Part shown: positions 7,677-15,993 of the stretch, in pieces
Position numbering within the stretch: position 1 is the first letter of the stretch
Layout of the letters: each line of letters begins with the position of its first letter
Assembly: GCA_027320425.1 (NCBI GenBank)
Contig: DAHVLJ010000010.1
Location: forward strand, 62,001-126,000
DNA length: 64,000 nucleotides
Source of the DNA: Nitrososphaerota archaeon
Lineage (GTDB): Archaea; Thermoproteota; Nitrososphaeria; Nitrososphaerales; Gagatemarchaeaceae
Direction: 5' to 3'
The notes under the pieces: generated by a model
The model's input: only the letters and a program-made list of their open reading frames with translations
Databases searched by the model: none
Told to the model about the DNA's origin: nothing
Translations under genes and position numbers: made by a program

Positions 7677-8203
7677 GCTTTTGGAGTCATTTCTCTGTGG
7701 AATAATCTGACGTGAAGTAGAGTCGGATGTTGGTTATCGTGTTACGCCGAACAGCAAGGTGGCTCTGCAAAGGGTATCCAACCCTTGAAGGGGCGATTCC
7801 CGATAGGCACGAACCCATCCGTTAGAATACCCGTTCCGACCCCTTTCCCTATCGGAATGTTAAGCCCTCCAGTTTCGTACAATTCCGTCTGAGGCTCGAT
7901 CGTCCCTTGATCTAACGCAGAGCCGATTCTAGTCAGGATCCTCGATAAACTCCTTCACAATTGGTCTCGGCCCTATGCCTGCTTACCGACCCGTTACAAG
8001 CTTGCCCTCTTCCAGTCTCCAAGGCAGGGCAGATGGTACCCGTCCTCAGCTTCCAGAAGCCTGAGACTCGCCTATCCGACTCCGGTGATTTCGTATCCAT
8101 CCATCTGTCTCTCCGATAGTGATACCAGAAGCCATAACGGCACTGTCTCTAACTCCATTCCGCGGGGAACCACTCGAGAGATGGTGGGGGCACTGACCGA
8201 GTT
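7677..8203. other. Long intergenic stretch; one start-less minus-strand reading frame
   Basis: No gene with a start codon is convincing here. On the minus strand 7742-7954 is a 70-codon open frame ending in TAA that reads like protein (it contains GKGVGTGILTDGF and RPFKGWIPF) but opens right after a stop and has no ATG/GTG near its 5' end; it could be the tail of a decayed gene or chance. I looked for tRNA, RNase P RNA and SRP RNA signatures and found none. Base use is close to the surrounding core. Confidence 0.3.
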
Positions 8204-8212
8204 TTGTATAAG
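8204..8212 (+). promoter_or_regulatory. TATA box of the ChrB-like gene
   Basis: TTGTATAA about 33 nt before the ATG at 8243. Confidence 0.5.
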
Positions 8213-8242
8213 TAGCCCGCCTAGCTAGGTAGCCGAGCTGCT

Positions 8243-8707
8243 ATGAAGTGGGTAACAAGAGAGAAGGCGAAGGTAGACAGAATAGCGTGTCCATGGGTCA
8301 TCAAGAGGTTCGTTGATCGACAGGCGGAGTTCCTGTTCGTCCCCAGGGAGAAGGTCCTTGAGGTGGCAAAGAAGGAGAACGCGATCCCCTTCGACACCCA
8401 GGGTGCCGAGCTGATGCACTACAAGGAGAACGGGGAAGAAAGGGTCAGCTTCGACGCGATCATCAAGAAGTACGGGCTCAAGGACCCAGCGCTCCTGGAG
8501 TTGGCGAAGATAGTCAGGGGAGCTGACGCCAATATCCCGAACGCGCCAAGGGAGTCGCCGGGGCTAGAGGCGGCGGCGCTCGGCTTCAGAGGAGTCGCGA
8601 AGGATGACTTTGAGAACATGAAGCTGCAGTTTCCCTTCTATGACGCCATGTACAGCTACTGCCAGCAGAGGCTGCATGAAGGGCTCAAGCTGGAGCACGC
8701 GGCATAG
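8243..8707 (+). CDS. ChrB C-terminal domain protein (chromate-resistance associated)
   Basis: 154 residues. The opening KWVTREKAKVDRIACPW and the following helix KRFVDRQAEFLFVP match the Chrome_Resist domain, which forms the C-terminal half of bacterial ChrB. The N-terminal ChrB domain is absent. In bacteria ChrB regulates the chromate efflux pump ChrA; no chrA is visible nearby, so a role in chromate resistance is only suggested by family. A beta-propeller gene follows after 26 bp and is probably co-transcribed. Confidence 0.75.
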   Translation: MKWVTREKAKVDRIACPWVIKRFVDRQAEFLFVPREKVLEVAKKENAIPFDTQGAELMHYKENGEERVSFDAIIKKYGLKDPALLELAKIVRGADANIPNAPRESPGLEAAALGFRGVAKDDFENMKLQFPFYDAMYSYCQQRLHEGLKLEHAA

Positions 8708-8733
8708 ACATCTAGAGGGGACCCGTTAGAACA

Positions 8734-9630
8734 ATGCTCCGACAGGTTGCTAGGATTCCCCTTCCTCCCCATGGTGAAGGAGACTATGACCATGCAGACG
8801 TCCACCTCCAGAGTGGCAAGATGTACATCGCCCACACCGCGAACAACACCGTGGAGGTCGTTGACGGGAACAGAATGGCTCACGCCGTCACCATACCTGG
8901 GTGCCCTGAAGCAAGCGGAGTCCTCTGCGCCCAGTCAGAAGGGCTGGTCTTCGCAGCGTCGAGGGGAGAAGGGAAGGTGCTGGTAATCGATGTCGGCACA
9001 GACCGAAAGAAGAGGGAGATATCTGCCGGATCAAGACCGAACGGGCTCGCGTGGGACTCCACCAGGAGACACCTTTTGGTAGCCGACGTCAAAGACAACA
9101 AGGCCAGGTTGTTCGACCCATCGTCAGGGGCAGAGCTCCGGTCGTTGGCTCTGAGAGGGAGGCCAAGGTGGTGCCTGTACGACGGCAAACTAGACGTCTT
9201 CCTCGTGAATGTTCGTGACCCTCCAGGCGTCGCCCTGATCTCCCCTGAAACGATGAGCGAAAAGAGGTTCGTCCCGGTCTCAGTGCCGGGGCCCCATGGT
9301 CTGGAATCTATCGAGGGCGCGGGGCGCGCATTCGTCGCGTGCGACGGCAAGTCTCTGGTTGCGCTGGACTTCCTCAAAGGAAAGGAGATCGCGAGCGTCC
9401 CGCTTTCGGGAGAACCTGATGTGCTCTGGCTGAACCCTGTCATGGGCCACCTATACTGCGCGATTGGAGAGCCGGGAGTTATCGATGTGATTGACACCAG
9501 AACGCTTTCTATCAGCGGGAAGGTCACTACAGAGGAAGGGGCGCACACGTTGACCTTCGACAGTACGACCCAGCGCCTTTACTCGTTGCTACCAAATGCA
9601 AACTGCGTGGCGGCCTATTCCTACGAATAG
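8734..9630 (+). CDS. YncE-like beta-propeller protein
   Basis: 298 residues built from repeated blades of the type VEVVDGNR, VLVIDVGTD, ARLFDPSSG and IDVIDTRTL, characteristic of the YncE/40-residue beta-propeller family. There is no signal peptide or membrane segment, so it seems cytosolic. Family members are used for protein or ligand binding, and the ligand here is unknown. It follows the ChrB-like gene closely, and such pairs may be expressed together. The start is the ATG at 8734. Confidence 0.7.
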   Translation: MLRQVARIPLPPHGEGDYDHADVHLQSGKMYIAHTANNTVEVVDGNRMAHAVTIPGCPEASGVLCAQSEGLVFAASRGEGKVLVIDVGTDRKKREISAGSRPNGLAWDSTRRHLLVADVKDNKARLFDPSSGAELRSLALRGRPRWCLYDGKLDVFLVNVRDPPGVALISPETMSEKRFVPVSVPGPHGLESIEGAGRAFVACDGKSLVALDFLKGKEIASVPLSGEPDVLWLNPVMGHLYCAIGEPGVIDVIDTRTLSISGKVTTEEGAHTLTFDSTTQRLYSLLPNANCVAAYSYE

Positions 9631-9814
9631 TCCGGGCCCGACCCAATCAGTCGTGCGTGCCGGTCACAAGCGACACTGGACACTATTCCTACACGGTTGA
9701 AAGGGTCCTCAGAAAGCAGGACTCAGTTTCCTCGAGGGCATCCCATAGGGCCGCCCTCGCGCACCCGTTCGTCAAAATCTGACGACCTCATCCAGTCCGA
9801 CCGGAGGCCGGGCC

Positions 9815-10459
9815 CTACTCGTCCTGGAAGGGAAAGTCTAGCGCGTTCGTCATTATCCTGCGCTCGGCCGACCTTAGTATCTCGCTAAGGGTCGAGGGCT
9901 TGACTCCCACCAGTCCGCTCAGCCCCGTAAGGCTGATCTTCCTTGGAAACTCAAAGTACCCCCTCGCGATCGCCGTGGCCAGTATCTCCTTCTGCCTCCC
10001 AGTCAGAGCAGGCTTCCTTTCCAGCGGTGCGATGTCCTCTATCTTGGTTTCTATCCCTTCGCTTTCCAGATACGCGAGGATCTGACGGAAGTCGCTCGCC
10101 TTCCTGGTGATGAATCTCCAAGATGCCGGCCGCGTCTCCGAGTTGAGCGGACACTCGAGACAGACGATCGCCGAGTCGTTGGAAGCCCTGCATATCATAG
10201 GCCTATCCATGACCACCAGCAGAGGGCTCGTATCCGAGTCCTTCTCCCCCTCGACCACCTGCCTGACTCCGCTGGTCCTCCGTATCTGTGAGGTCGCTGC
10301 ACGGACGGCCTCCTCTTCGCCTCTGAGCTCAAGAAGGAGCGACATGCCAGTCTTGTTGAACGACTTGCAGTCCACCACTGAGAGTTTCACCCCGTTGTCC
10401 CTCGCGGCCTGTTGCAGCTCGTTCTCGAATCTCACTTCGAGTCCTATCTGTTGAATCAT
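9815..10459 (-). CDS. HTH-10 (bacterio-opsin activator-type) regulator
   Basis: 214 residues. The C-terminal part from about 150 (LTGRQKEILATAIARGYFEFPRKI, then LSGLVGVKPSTLSEILRSAERRI) is the HTH-10 DNA-binding domain typical of archaeal Bat-like regulators. The N-terminal 140 residues resemble the small sensory half of these proteins and contain cysteines at several positions that could bind a ligand or metal; no PAS or GAF domain is evident. Its targets are unknown. It is divergent from the V4R gene and could regulate it. Confidence 0.78.
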   Translation of the reverse strand: MIQQIGLEVRFENELQQAARDNGVKLSVVDCKSFNKTGMSLLLELRGEEEAVRAATSQIRRTSGVRQVVEGEKDSDTSPLLVVMDRPMICRASNDSAIVCLECPLNSETRPASWRFITRKASDFRQILAYLESEGIETKIEDIAPLERKPALTGRQKEILATAIARGYFEFPRKISLTGLSGLVGVKPSTLSEILRSAERRIMTNALDFPFQDE

Positions 10460-10485
10460 GGTTGAACCAGTTAGGGACGAGCGGC

Positions 10486-10494
10486 GTATTTAAC
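10486..10494 (-). promoter_or_regulatory. TATA box of the HTH-10 regulator
   Basis: GTTAAATAC on the minus strand, centred about 30 nt before the ATG at 10457-10459. The element is nearly palindromic and might also serve the divergent V4R gene. Confidence 0.5.
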
Positions 10495-10537
10495 GCGGAA
10501 AGACGATTCCCAGAAGTGGAAATCGTGGGCCCATCCC

Positions 10538-11068
10538 ATGCGCCCTAAGACCTTAGGGGCGCCGCTTAACGCCCTGCCGCTGACAATGCGGTCCATGCCA
10601 AAGACAGGCCAGGCGGCGAAGGACGAAGAGTCATTCTGGCGCGACTATCCAGCAATGGCAGGTTACTTCGCGCCCGGCATAAACCCGTTGCTGAGCTACC
10701 TCGGACTCGGCTCGAAACAGGTCATGCACGGGCTTGGGGAGATGGTGGGGCGTGAGGCTGCTTCCAAGCTCGCTCACCTGTCCCTCGACCAAATGCTGGC
10801 CGAGTTCGGAAGGATCTGGCAGGAGTACAGGATCGGGTCCCTCACCGTCGAGAACCGCGATCCCCTTGTCCTTCAGATCTCCAACTGTGCTGTGTGCGGA
10901 CAGCTGCAGGGGACCGGAGAGATGTTCGAGTGCGCGTTCCACGAAGGGTTCTTCCAGGGCGCGTTGCGGACACGCCTCGGAAGGCCAGTGGTCGTGCGGC
11001 AGGAGACCAACTACCAAGGGGAAGCCGGCACCTGGTGCAGGCGGCTTGCGGTAGACGTCACCGAGTGA
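10538..11068 (+). CDS. V4R (4-vinyl reductase) domain protein
   Basis: Up to 176 residues; ATGs at 10538, 10586 and 10595 are all possible, and the domain does not settle the start. The C-terminal half has the cysteine pattern of V4R small-molecule/metal-binding domains: CAVC at 117-120, Cys132 in ECAFHEGFF, and Cys167. V4R domains bind hydrocarbon or tetrapyrrole-like ligands and are used as sensors or carriers. There is no DNA-binding domain here. Divergence from the HTH-10 regulator suggests the two might form a sensor and regulator pair, which is inference. Confidence 0.68.
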   Translation: MRPKTLGAPLNALPLTMRSMPKTGQAAKDEESFWRDYPAMAGYFAPGINPLLSYLGLGSKQVMHGLGEMVGREAASKLAHLSLDQMLAEFGRIWQEYRIGSLTVENRDPLVLQISNCAVCGQLQGTGEMFECAFHEGFFQGALRTRLGRPVVVRQETNYQGEAGTWCRRLAVDVTE

Positions 11069-11079
11069 CACCCTGAGCT

Positions 11080-11610
11080 TCAGTCACGGAGTCCCGGGCG
11101 AGACGCCTCGTAGACAGACAGCTCTTCAAAGAACCCCCGCTCTGAAATCACGAGGCTCATTGCGAAACCCCTCCTCCGGCACATGTCTTGATAGTCACTT
11201 ACTATCGCCTCGTGGTTCAACAGAAACACGACCGCCCCGTCGTCCTTGACCGTCCTCAGTGCCTCGCTCAGGAAAGATCTAGGGGCTTCGAGCGCTTCGC
11301 CGCCGTCGACTGCGAGATCTCCTGCCCCTTTCCCCGCCAGGTATGGCGGGTTGAATGTGACAAGGTCGAAAAAGCCGTCCCTGAAGCAAGAAGCGCGGTC
11401 TGCGAGAACGAAGTCCGCCGCGTCGGACCAGTCTTTCATGTCGGGTGCGACCAGGTCGGTACCGACGGCGGTGCCGTATCTCTTTGAAAGGGCGGCAAGG
11501 GTCCCTCCGTTTCCCGCTCCGATCTCCAGGCATGCGGCGCCAGTGCGCCCTTCAAGCGCCCTGCGGAGAAGGGCGGAATCCTCCGATGAAATGTAGGGGG
11601 ACCCGCTCAT
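11080..11610 (-). CDS. HemK-type methyltransferase (NPPY family)
   Basis: 176 residues. Class I SAM-dependent methyltransferase: LEIGAGNGG at 28-36 binds SAM, and NPPY at 87-90 is the signature for methylating an amide or amino nitrogen. Short archaeal members like this resemble the Mtq2/HemK2 group that methylates the GGQ glutamine of release factor aRF1 with Trm112. It is the last gene of the GINS-MCM-Hel308 operon and its start overlaps the stop of the preceding 87-residue gene by 4 bp. Confidence 0.8.
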   Translation of the reverse strand: MSGSPYISSEDSALLRRALEGRTGAACLEIGAGNGGTLAALSKRYGTAVGTDLVAPDMKDWSDAADFVLADRASCFRDGFFDLVTFNPPYLAGKGAGDLAVDGGEALEAPRSFLSEALRTVKDDGAVVFLLNHEAIVSDYQDMCRRRGFAMSLVISERGFFEELSVYEASRPGLRD

Positions 11611-11870
11611 TCGGTGATGTCGTCGTCCTTGAACGACTTGTATTCGTCGGGAGTCAGGACCTGGGTGATGTTCTGCGTCGTATAGAAGTAAGCAGGGGTC
11701 CCGTCAGGGGAAAACGCCGGGCTGTTGTCCGGGTTCTGGAGCCTGTAGACCTTCACCATTGCGGGCTTCAGCCCGAGCACCGTCCCGTCGTCAAGGGCGT
11801 AGTAGCTGAACTTCTCCTGGAGCGGCTTGAAGCCCACTAGCTTGCCTTTGGGTTGCGGCGATGGAATCAT
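11607..11870 (-). CDS. Small conserved-looking protein, function unknown
   Basis: 87 residues, soluble, no cysteines, with several aromatic residues and alternating hydrophobics (KFSYYALDDGTVLGLKPAMVKV) suggesting a small beta-rich fold. I do not recognise a family. It sits between the PP-loop protein and the NPPY methyltransferase and overlaps the latter by 4 bp (ATGA type), so translation is probably coupled. That close packing and good codon use make it a real gene. Confidence 0.65.
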   Translation of the reverse strand: MIPSPQPKGKLVGFKPLQEKFSYYALDDGTVLGLKPAMVKVYRLQNPDNSPAFSPDGTPAYFYTTQNITQVLTPDEYKSFKDDDITE

Positions 11871-11892
11871 AGAGACGCTGCCATCTTGGGCG

Positions 11893-12585
11893 TTAAAAGC
11901 GTGAGCCGGCCACCAGCTTCTGCACTCCGGAACTGTATTGGGCCGCCTTCTTGGGAGCGTTTGCCACCCCCTCAGGGACCCCGAGCAAGGTCGCCGCCCG
12001 CCTCAGAACCGCCTTACGAACCCCGGCCGCGATCTTGAAAGAAAGCGGGATTGAATTCGCGAAGTCTACCACCTCGGCGTCCCCGTAGGGGAGCCTGGGC
12101 TCCACCCATCTCGAACATGCCCCCTCGTCCCTTAGCTTCCCCTTGGCGGCGTAGTCCCGAAAGTCCTGCGACATCATCTGTTCGGCTGCACCCGGGCCGC
12201 CGGACCGGGCCGCCTCAGCGTACTTCTGATACCCTCCGAAGAGTTCGTCAGCGAGCTGCCCCAGAAGGATCACCTTCGCCCCCGCTCCGTTCGCCTTCTG
12301 TGACACCAGCGAGTAGAGGCACCAGAGGCTCCTATCCATCAGCGTGGGCTCGAAAGGCAGGGCGACGTTTGCGAGTTCCCCCACGACACGCTCGCTCGTA
12401 AGCTCCGCCCTCGCCAGCTCCACCCCCAGCTGAGATGCCGCCTGCTCAGACCTCTGCGAGTCCAGGGACCCTGGCGCGTACCCTGTGCACGCGACGACCC
12501 GCGCCCGCGGCTTCGCGCAGCGCGCCAAGATTGAGCTGTCGAGTCCGCCCGAAAACGCAACTGCAACCACGTTTTCACCTTCCAC
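11893..12585 (-). CDS. Asparagine-synthetase-like PP-loop ATPase without glutaminase domain
   Basis: 230 residues from the GTG at 12583-12585. The PP-loop SGGLDSS is at 12-18, and LADELFGGYQKYAE and the later EPRLPYGDAEVVDFA region are the synthetase-domain motifs of AsnB. There is no N-terminal class II glutamine amidotransferase domain, so it must use ammonia or an unknown partner. The frame stays open and protein-like for about 25 codons upstream (helical stretch EAAASELARRIDAAVARS) to a CTG at 12661-12663 that overlaps the Hel308 stop, so the real start may be upstream. It is in the Hel308 operon. Confidence 0.75.
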   Translation of the reverse strand: MEGENVVAVAFSGGLDSSILARCAKPRARVVACTGYAPGSLDSQRSEQAASQLGVELARAELTSERVVGELANVALPFEPTLMDRSLWCLYSLVSQKANGAGAKVILLGQLADELFGGYQKYAEAARSGGPGAAEQMMSQDFRDYAAKGKLRDEGACSRWVEPRLPYGDAEVVDFANSIPLSFKIAAGVRKAVLRRAATLLGVPEGVANAPKKAAQYSSGVQKLVAGSRF

Positions 12586-12659
12586 CGACCTAGCTACCGC
12601 CGCGTCTATCCTCCTCGCCAGCTCGGAGGCGGCTGCCTCGAAGCCCGAGGGACCGGTGC

Positions 12660-15600
12660 TCAGTGCCCGGACACCTGCTCCTTGATCTTCCTTGCCACGG
12701 CCGTCCCGACCTTGTCAACCATCGCGAGCTTCTCCGCCGGCGCTTCCTTGATGTCCTCCATGGTCTTGAAGCCCGCAGAGTACAGCGACCGCGCCCTGAC
12801 CCTGCCCACGCCGCTCAGCGCAGTAAGCTCCACTAGCTCCGCGCTCACTCCGCTCGCCACCCTCCTTCTGAGGATGTCAGACTGCCTGACAACGTCAGGC
12901 ATCTTGAACAGCTTGGAGAGCTCCCCGAGCGCGTGAAGCAGCCAGTCTGCGTTGTCGACGGCCCTGTGCATGTCTCCAGGCTCCACCCCCAGTCTCGAGA
13001 GGAGCTGCTCCTCCCGCCATTCGTCTATCCATCCATGAAGCGCCATGACGCTGCGCATGTCCTGGAGCACTCGGTCGTAGTCGGCGAACTCGCGCGTCGT
13101 GTGCTTTTGCAGCATCTCTTGAGAGTGTTCTTCGAGGAAAGCCATGCCGTCTTCATAGTCCTTGGTCCTGAGTGGGAACTTGGGTTCAAAGTCCGGCGTA
13201 GACGCCACCAGGTGGAGCAGCCCGGCGGTGTAGTCTCTCCCTGCCTCTGCGCGCCTGACCGCGTCCCTGAACATGACCGCGGTGACCGGATCTACGTACA
13301 AGACCGAAACCCGCAACCCGAACTCCGTGGCGTAGAACAGCCCTCCATGCGACTCGAGCAGCCTTTCCGAGAGGAGGTAACCGAGAGCCTTCTCTGTCAT
13401 CCTTGACAGTTCCTCAGGGCGGACCTGCATGGCTAGCAGGGTCTTCCTGAACAACCCGTCCAAGTCAGCCTTGGAGAGGCCCCTTCCGGTGGCTATCGTA
13501 GCGAGCGTGTGGGACCGCATCGCGGATTCATCGGAGAGGCGTGACCTTATCGGCTCGGGCGGCTCCTTAGTGTAGTGCTCCAAGAAGTCTGACGCCGGCT
13601 GCGACGGCGGCGGGACCATGACGGTCTCGCCTATGTCGTCATACTGGGGCCTTCCTGCCCTCCCGGCCATCTGTCGGTAGTCAAGGACAGAGATCTCGGT
13701 GTTTCCTCCCCGCTCCGCGTCGTAGCGTGTCATGTCGGCGATCACGACCCTCCTCGCGGGGAGGTTGACGCCTGCGGAGTTGTGGACCACGAAAGATCCA
13801 ACATAGCTCGAGTGCCCTTCCACTTCGAGATTATGGACTGTCCCCGCATATTCCTCGACTTCGATTCCTCTGATCGGCATGTAGTAGTAGTTGGAGTCGA
13901 TGTAGCCCCGATTGAACGTCCGGTTCGCATTCCCCGTTCTTGCCGGAATGCGAAGTACACGGCTCACAAATCTGTCGTGTTGCGCTCCCGATATGGATAC
14001 CGTGTAGAGGTCGTGCCGATGCACTATGCCAAGAGCGTGACTTGACTTCTTGCCTGCCCTGTGGTTGACTTTGATGCAGGGCATGTACCCCATCTTCACT
14101 AGCAATGCGAAGAGCTGCTTCGCGAGCACCCTTGAAGTGGTGTCATATCGTGCGGTCTTTGGACCTGACCTGCTGACGCTTCCGTCTCCCTTCCACATCC
14201 CACGGATGAAGTGGTTCAGTTTGCTGTTCGGCATGAGCATGAATTCGCGTGGGACCCTCTTCTCGGAGGCCCTTTTTCCAAACAACTCTGCAAGCAGGGA
14301 GGCGACCTGCTTCGAGCAGGCGTACACTTTCCTCCTATGCCTCGACTCGTCTTGTATCTTCGGGACAAGGCCCATCCTTTTGAACCAGGCCGTCGTCGCG
14401 GAGGAAAGGTCTGATTCATGCGTACCTAGCGCGAAGTAGATCTGGCCCTGGCCACCGACGAATCCTTCGGCTACATACAGTCCGAATTGCTCGAGGGTCG
14501 CTGGATTCAGTTCGACGTGATTGATTTGCAGTCGCGTCCAGTGCTTCCCAACCGCCCCTGTCTGATTCCCCAGAGGCCCGATGGCGGGCAATGGCAAGCC
14601 CGCAACATCCATTTCGTCCTTGATTCTCGGGAACAGGACCAACTCGCCCGGACTCAGGTTCTTCGCTTCCGTCCACTCGGGCTCAGAATATGCCCACCAA
14701 TGCCTGTTCTCCTTCTTAGAGTGCGTTGACCGGCGGACGCGCGTCACCCTCAGCACTTTGTGTTCGGGGGTCATCCGCATCGGAAGTTGGAACCACGGAG
14801 TCACCCGCAGAAGCGGGCCTTCATACCGTCTTGACGTAGGCCCAATGACCTTCTCGAAGCTCCTCCCATGGGTGAGGACGCGACCACCAGGCGCAATATT
14901 TTGAATCTGAACTGGCGCGGGGTTTCCGAACACTTCTTCGCCGGCCGGCAGGCAGAGCGTCGGGGTCGCTGAGAGAAGCTTGATCGCGCGAGCCTTGTAG
15001 TACTCCTCGACGACCCGCCTGTGTTCTGCCTCGAGCCCCGCGTGATGGAACGCAGAGCCCTTCGCCACGACCTCGGCCAGAAGCTTGCTAAGGCTCGTCT
15101 CCTCCCCTGTCCCAAGGATCCTCCTAGACGCCTCTGCCGCCGCCTTCTTCTCGTCCTGGGTGAGGAACCGCTGAGTCAGCTCTGCCCCTCTTGTCGCGAG
15201 GCTGACCGCCCTTCGCCTCGTGCTCGCGAAGATCAACGACTGCCCGCCCCCCTTTATCGTGTCCATCGCGACGTCGATGGGGGTTCCATAGGTGGACCTG
15301 GGGATGTTCCTCTCTTCTCCGTCGGCGAATATGACCCTCCCGTAGTCGTAGACCCCTTCCCTGAGCGGGACCGGCCTCCAATCCATCTCGACCGGCGTCG
15401 CCCTCAGCCACTCCCCGATCGTCTTGGCGTTGCTTATCGTGGCGGAAAGGGCGAGGAGCTGTGCGTCCAGACCTAGGTGAAGAACCTTGGTCAGGATCAT
15501 CTCGAGCGTCGGCCCCCTGTTGTCGTTCCCGGCGAGGTGCACCTCGTCGGCGATGAAAAGGCCCACCGAGTTGATCCAGGAGACCCTGTGCCTCATCACC

Positions 15601-15977
15601 GAGTCGAACCTTTCATTCGTAAGGACGATGATGTCCGACCTCCCCAGCGACTCTCCGCTCGAATCGTAGTCGCCTGTCGAGATCGCGGTCCTCAAGCCGA
15701 ACTTCGTAAAGTCGGAGAACTCGGCGTACTTCTCCGACGCCAGAGCCCTGAGGGGCGCGAGGTACACGACCTTCCGTCCCTGCTTCCCCTTCAGGTAGGC
15801 GGCCATCAGCGCGAGCAGGGTCTTCCCTGACGCCGTCGGAGAGGACACCACGAGGCTCTTCCCCTCGAGGAGTCCGGCAAGGATCGCCTGCTCCTGGGGA
15901 GGGTAGAGCTCCGATATCCCCTTCCCGAGTATGTATCGGAGGAGCTCGTCAGGGACCTTGGTCTCCTCTAGCCTCAT
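12660..15977 (-). CDS. hel308: Hel308 (Ski2-family) DNA helicase with an intein
   Basis: 1105 residues as translated, about 713 after splicing. Walker A SSPTASGKT at 45-53, DEVH at 144-147, SAT at 178-180, then the motif ending SATPTL at 336-341, where an intein of 392 residues interrupts it. The host resumes at SAGVNLPARR (734 on), followed by QMAGRAGRP and the C-terminal winged-helix, ratchet and helix-hairpin-helix domains. Hel308 unwinds forked DNA with 3' tails at stalled forks. It lies 16 bp downstream of MCM in an operon. Start is the ATG at 15975-15977. Confidence 0.95.
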   Translation of the reverse strand: MRLEETKVPDELLRYILGKGISELYPPQEQAILAGLLEGKSLVVSSPTASGKTLLALMAAYLKGKQGRKVVYLAPLRALASEKYAEFSDFTKFGLRTAISTGDYDSSGESLGRSDIIVLTNERFDSVMRHRVSWINSVGLFIADEVHLAGNDNRGPTLEMILTKVLHLGLDAQLLALSATISNAKTIGEWLRATPVEMDWRPVPLREGVYDYGRVIFADGEERNIPRSTYGTPIDVAMDTIKGGGQSLIFASTRRRAVSLATRGAELTQRFLTQDEKKAAAEASRRILGTGEETSLSKLLAEVVAKGSAFHHAGLEAEHRRVVEEYYKARAIKLLSATPTLCLPAGEEVFGNPAPVQIQNIAPGGRVLTHGRSFEKVIGPTSRRYEGPLLRVTPWFQLPMRMTPEHKVLRVTRVRRSTHSKKENRHWWAYSEPEWTEAKNLSPGELVLFPRIKDEMDVAGLPLPAIGPLGNQTGAVGKHWTRLQINHVELNPATLEQFGLYVAEGFVGGQGQIYFALGTHESDLSSATTAWFKRMGLVPKIQDESRHRRKVYACSKQVASLLAELFGKRASEKRVPREFMLMPNSKLNHFIRGMWKGDGSVSRSGPKTARYDTTSRVLAKQLFALLVKMGYMPCIKVNHRAGKKSSHALGIVHRHDLYTVSISGAQHDRFVSRVLRIPARTGNANRTFNRGYIDSNYYYMPIRGIEVEEYAGTVHNLEVEGHSSYVGSFVVHNSAGVNLPARRVVIADMTRYDAERGGNTEISVLDYRQMAGRAGRPQYDDIGETVMVPPPSQPASDFLEHYTKEPPEPIRSRLSDESAMRSHTLATIATGRGLSKADLDGLFRKTLLAMQVRPEELSRMTEKALGYLLSERLLESHGGLFYATEFGLRVSVLYVDPVTAVMFRDAVRRAEAGRDYTAGLLHLVASTPDFEPKFPLRTKDYEDGMAFLEEHSQEMLQKHTTREFADYDRVLQDMRSVMALHGWIDEWREEQLLSRLGVEPGDMHRAVDNADWLLHALGELSKLFKMPDVVRQSDILRRRVASGVSAELVELTALSGVGRVRARSLYSAGFKTMEDIKEAPAEKLAMVDKVGTAVARKIKEQVSGH
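13779..14954 (-). mobile_element. Intein in Hel308 with LAGLIDADG endonuclease domain
   Basis: Residues 342-733 of the precursor (392). It begins with Cys342 (CLPAGEEVFGN), has the block B TPEH motif at 403-406, and ends with VEGHSSYVGSFVVHN, Asn733; the next host residue is Ser734. The endonuclease shows two LAGLIDADG helices, around 498-508 (GLYVAEGFVG) and 590-600 (IRGMWKGDGS), the second ending in the expected acidic GDG. Both splicing ends look intact. It interrupts the helicase core between ATPTL and AGVNLPA, a strongly conserved site. Confidence 0.93.
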
Positions 15978-15993
15978 GAGTAAACCTCCCGGC

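Noticed and set aside
7677-8203. RNase P or SRP RNA
   Set aside because: None of the conserved motifs or a matching fold found by eye.
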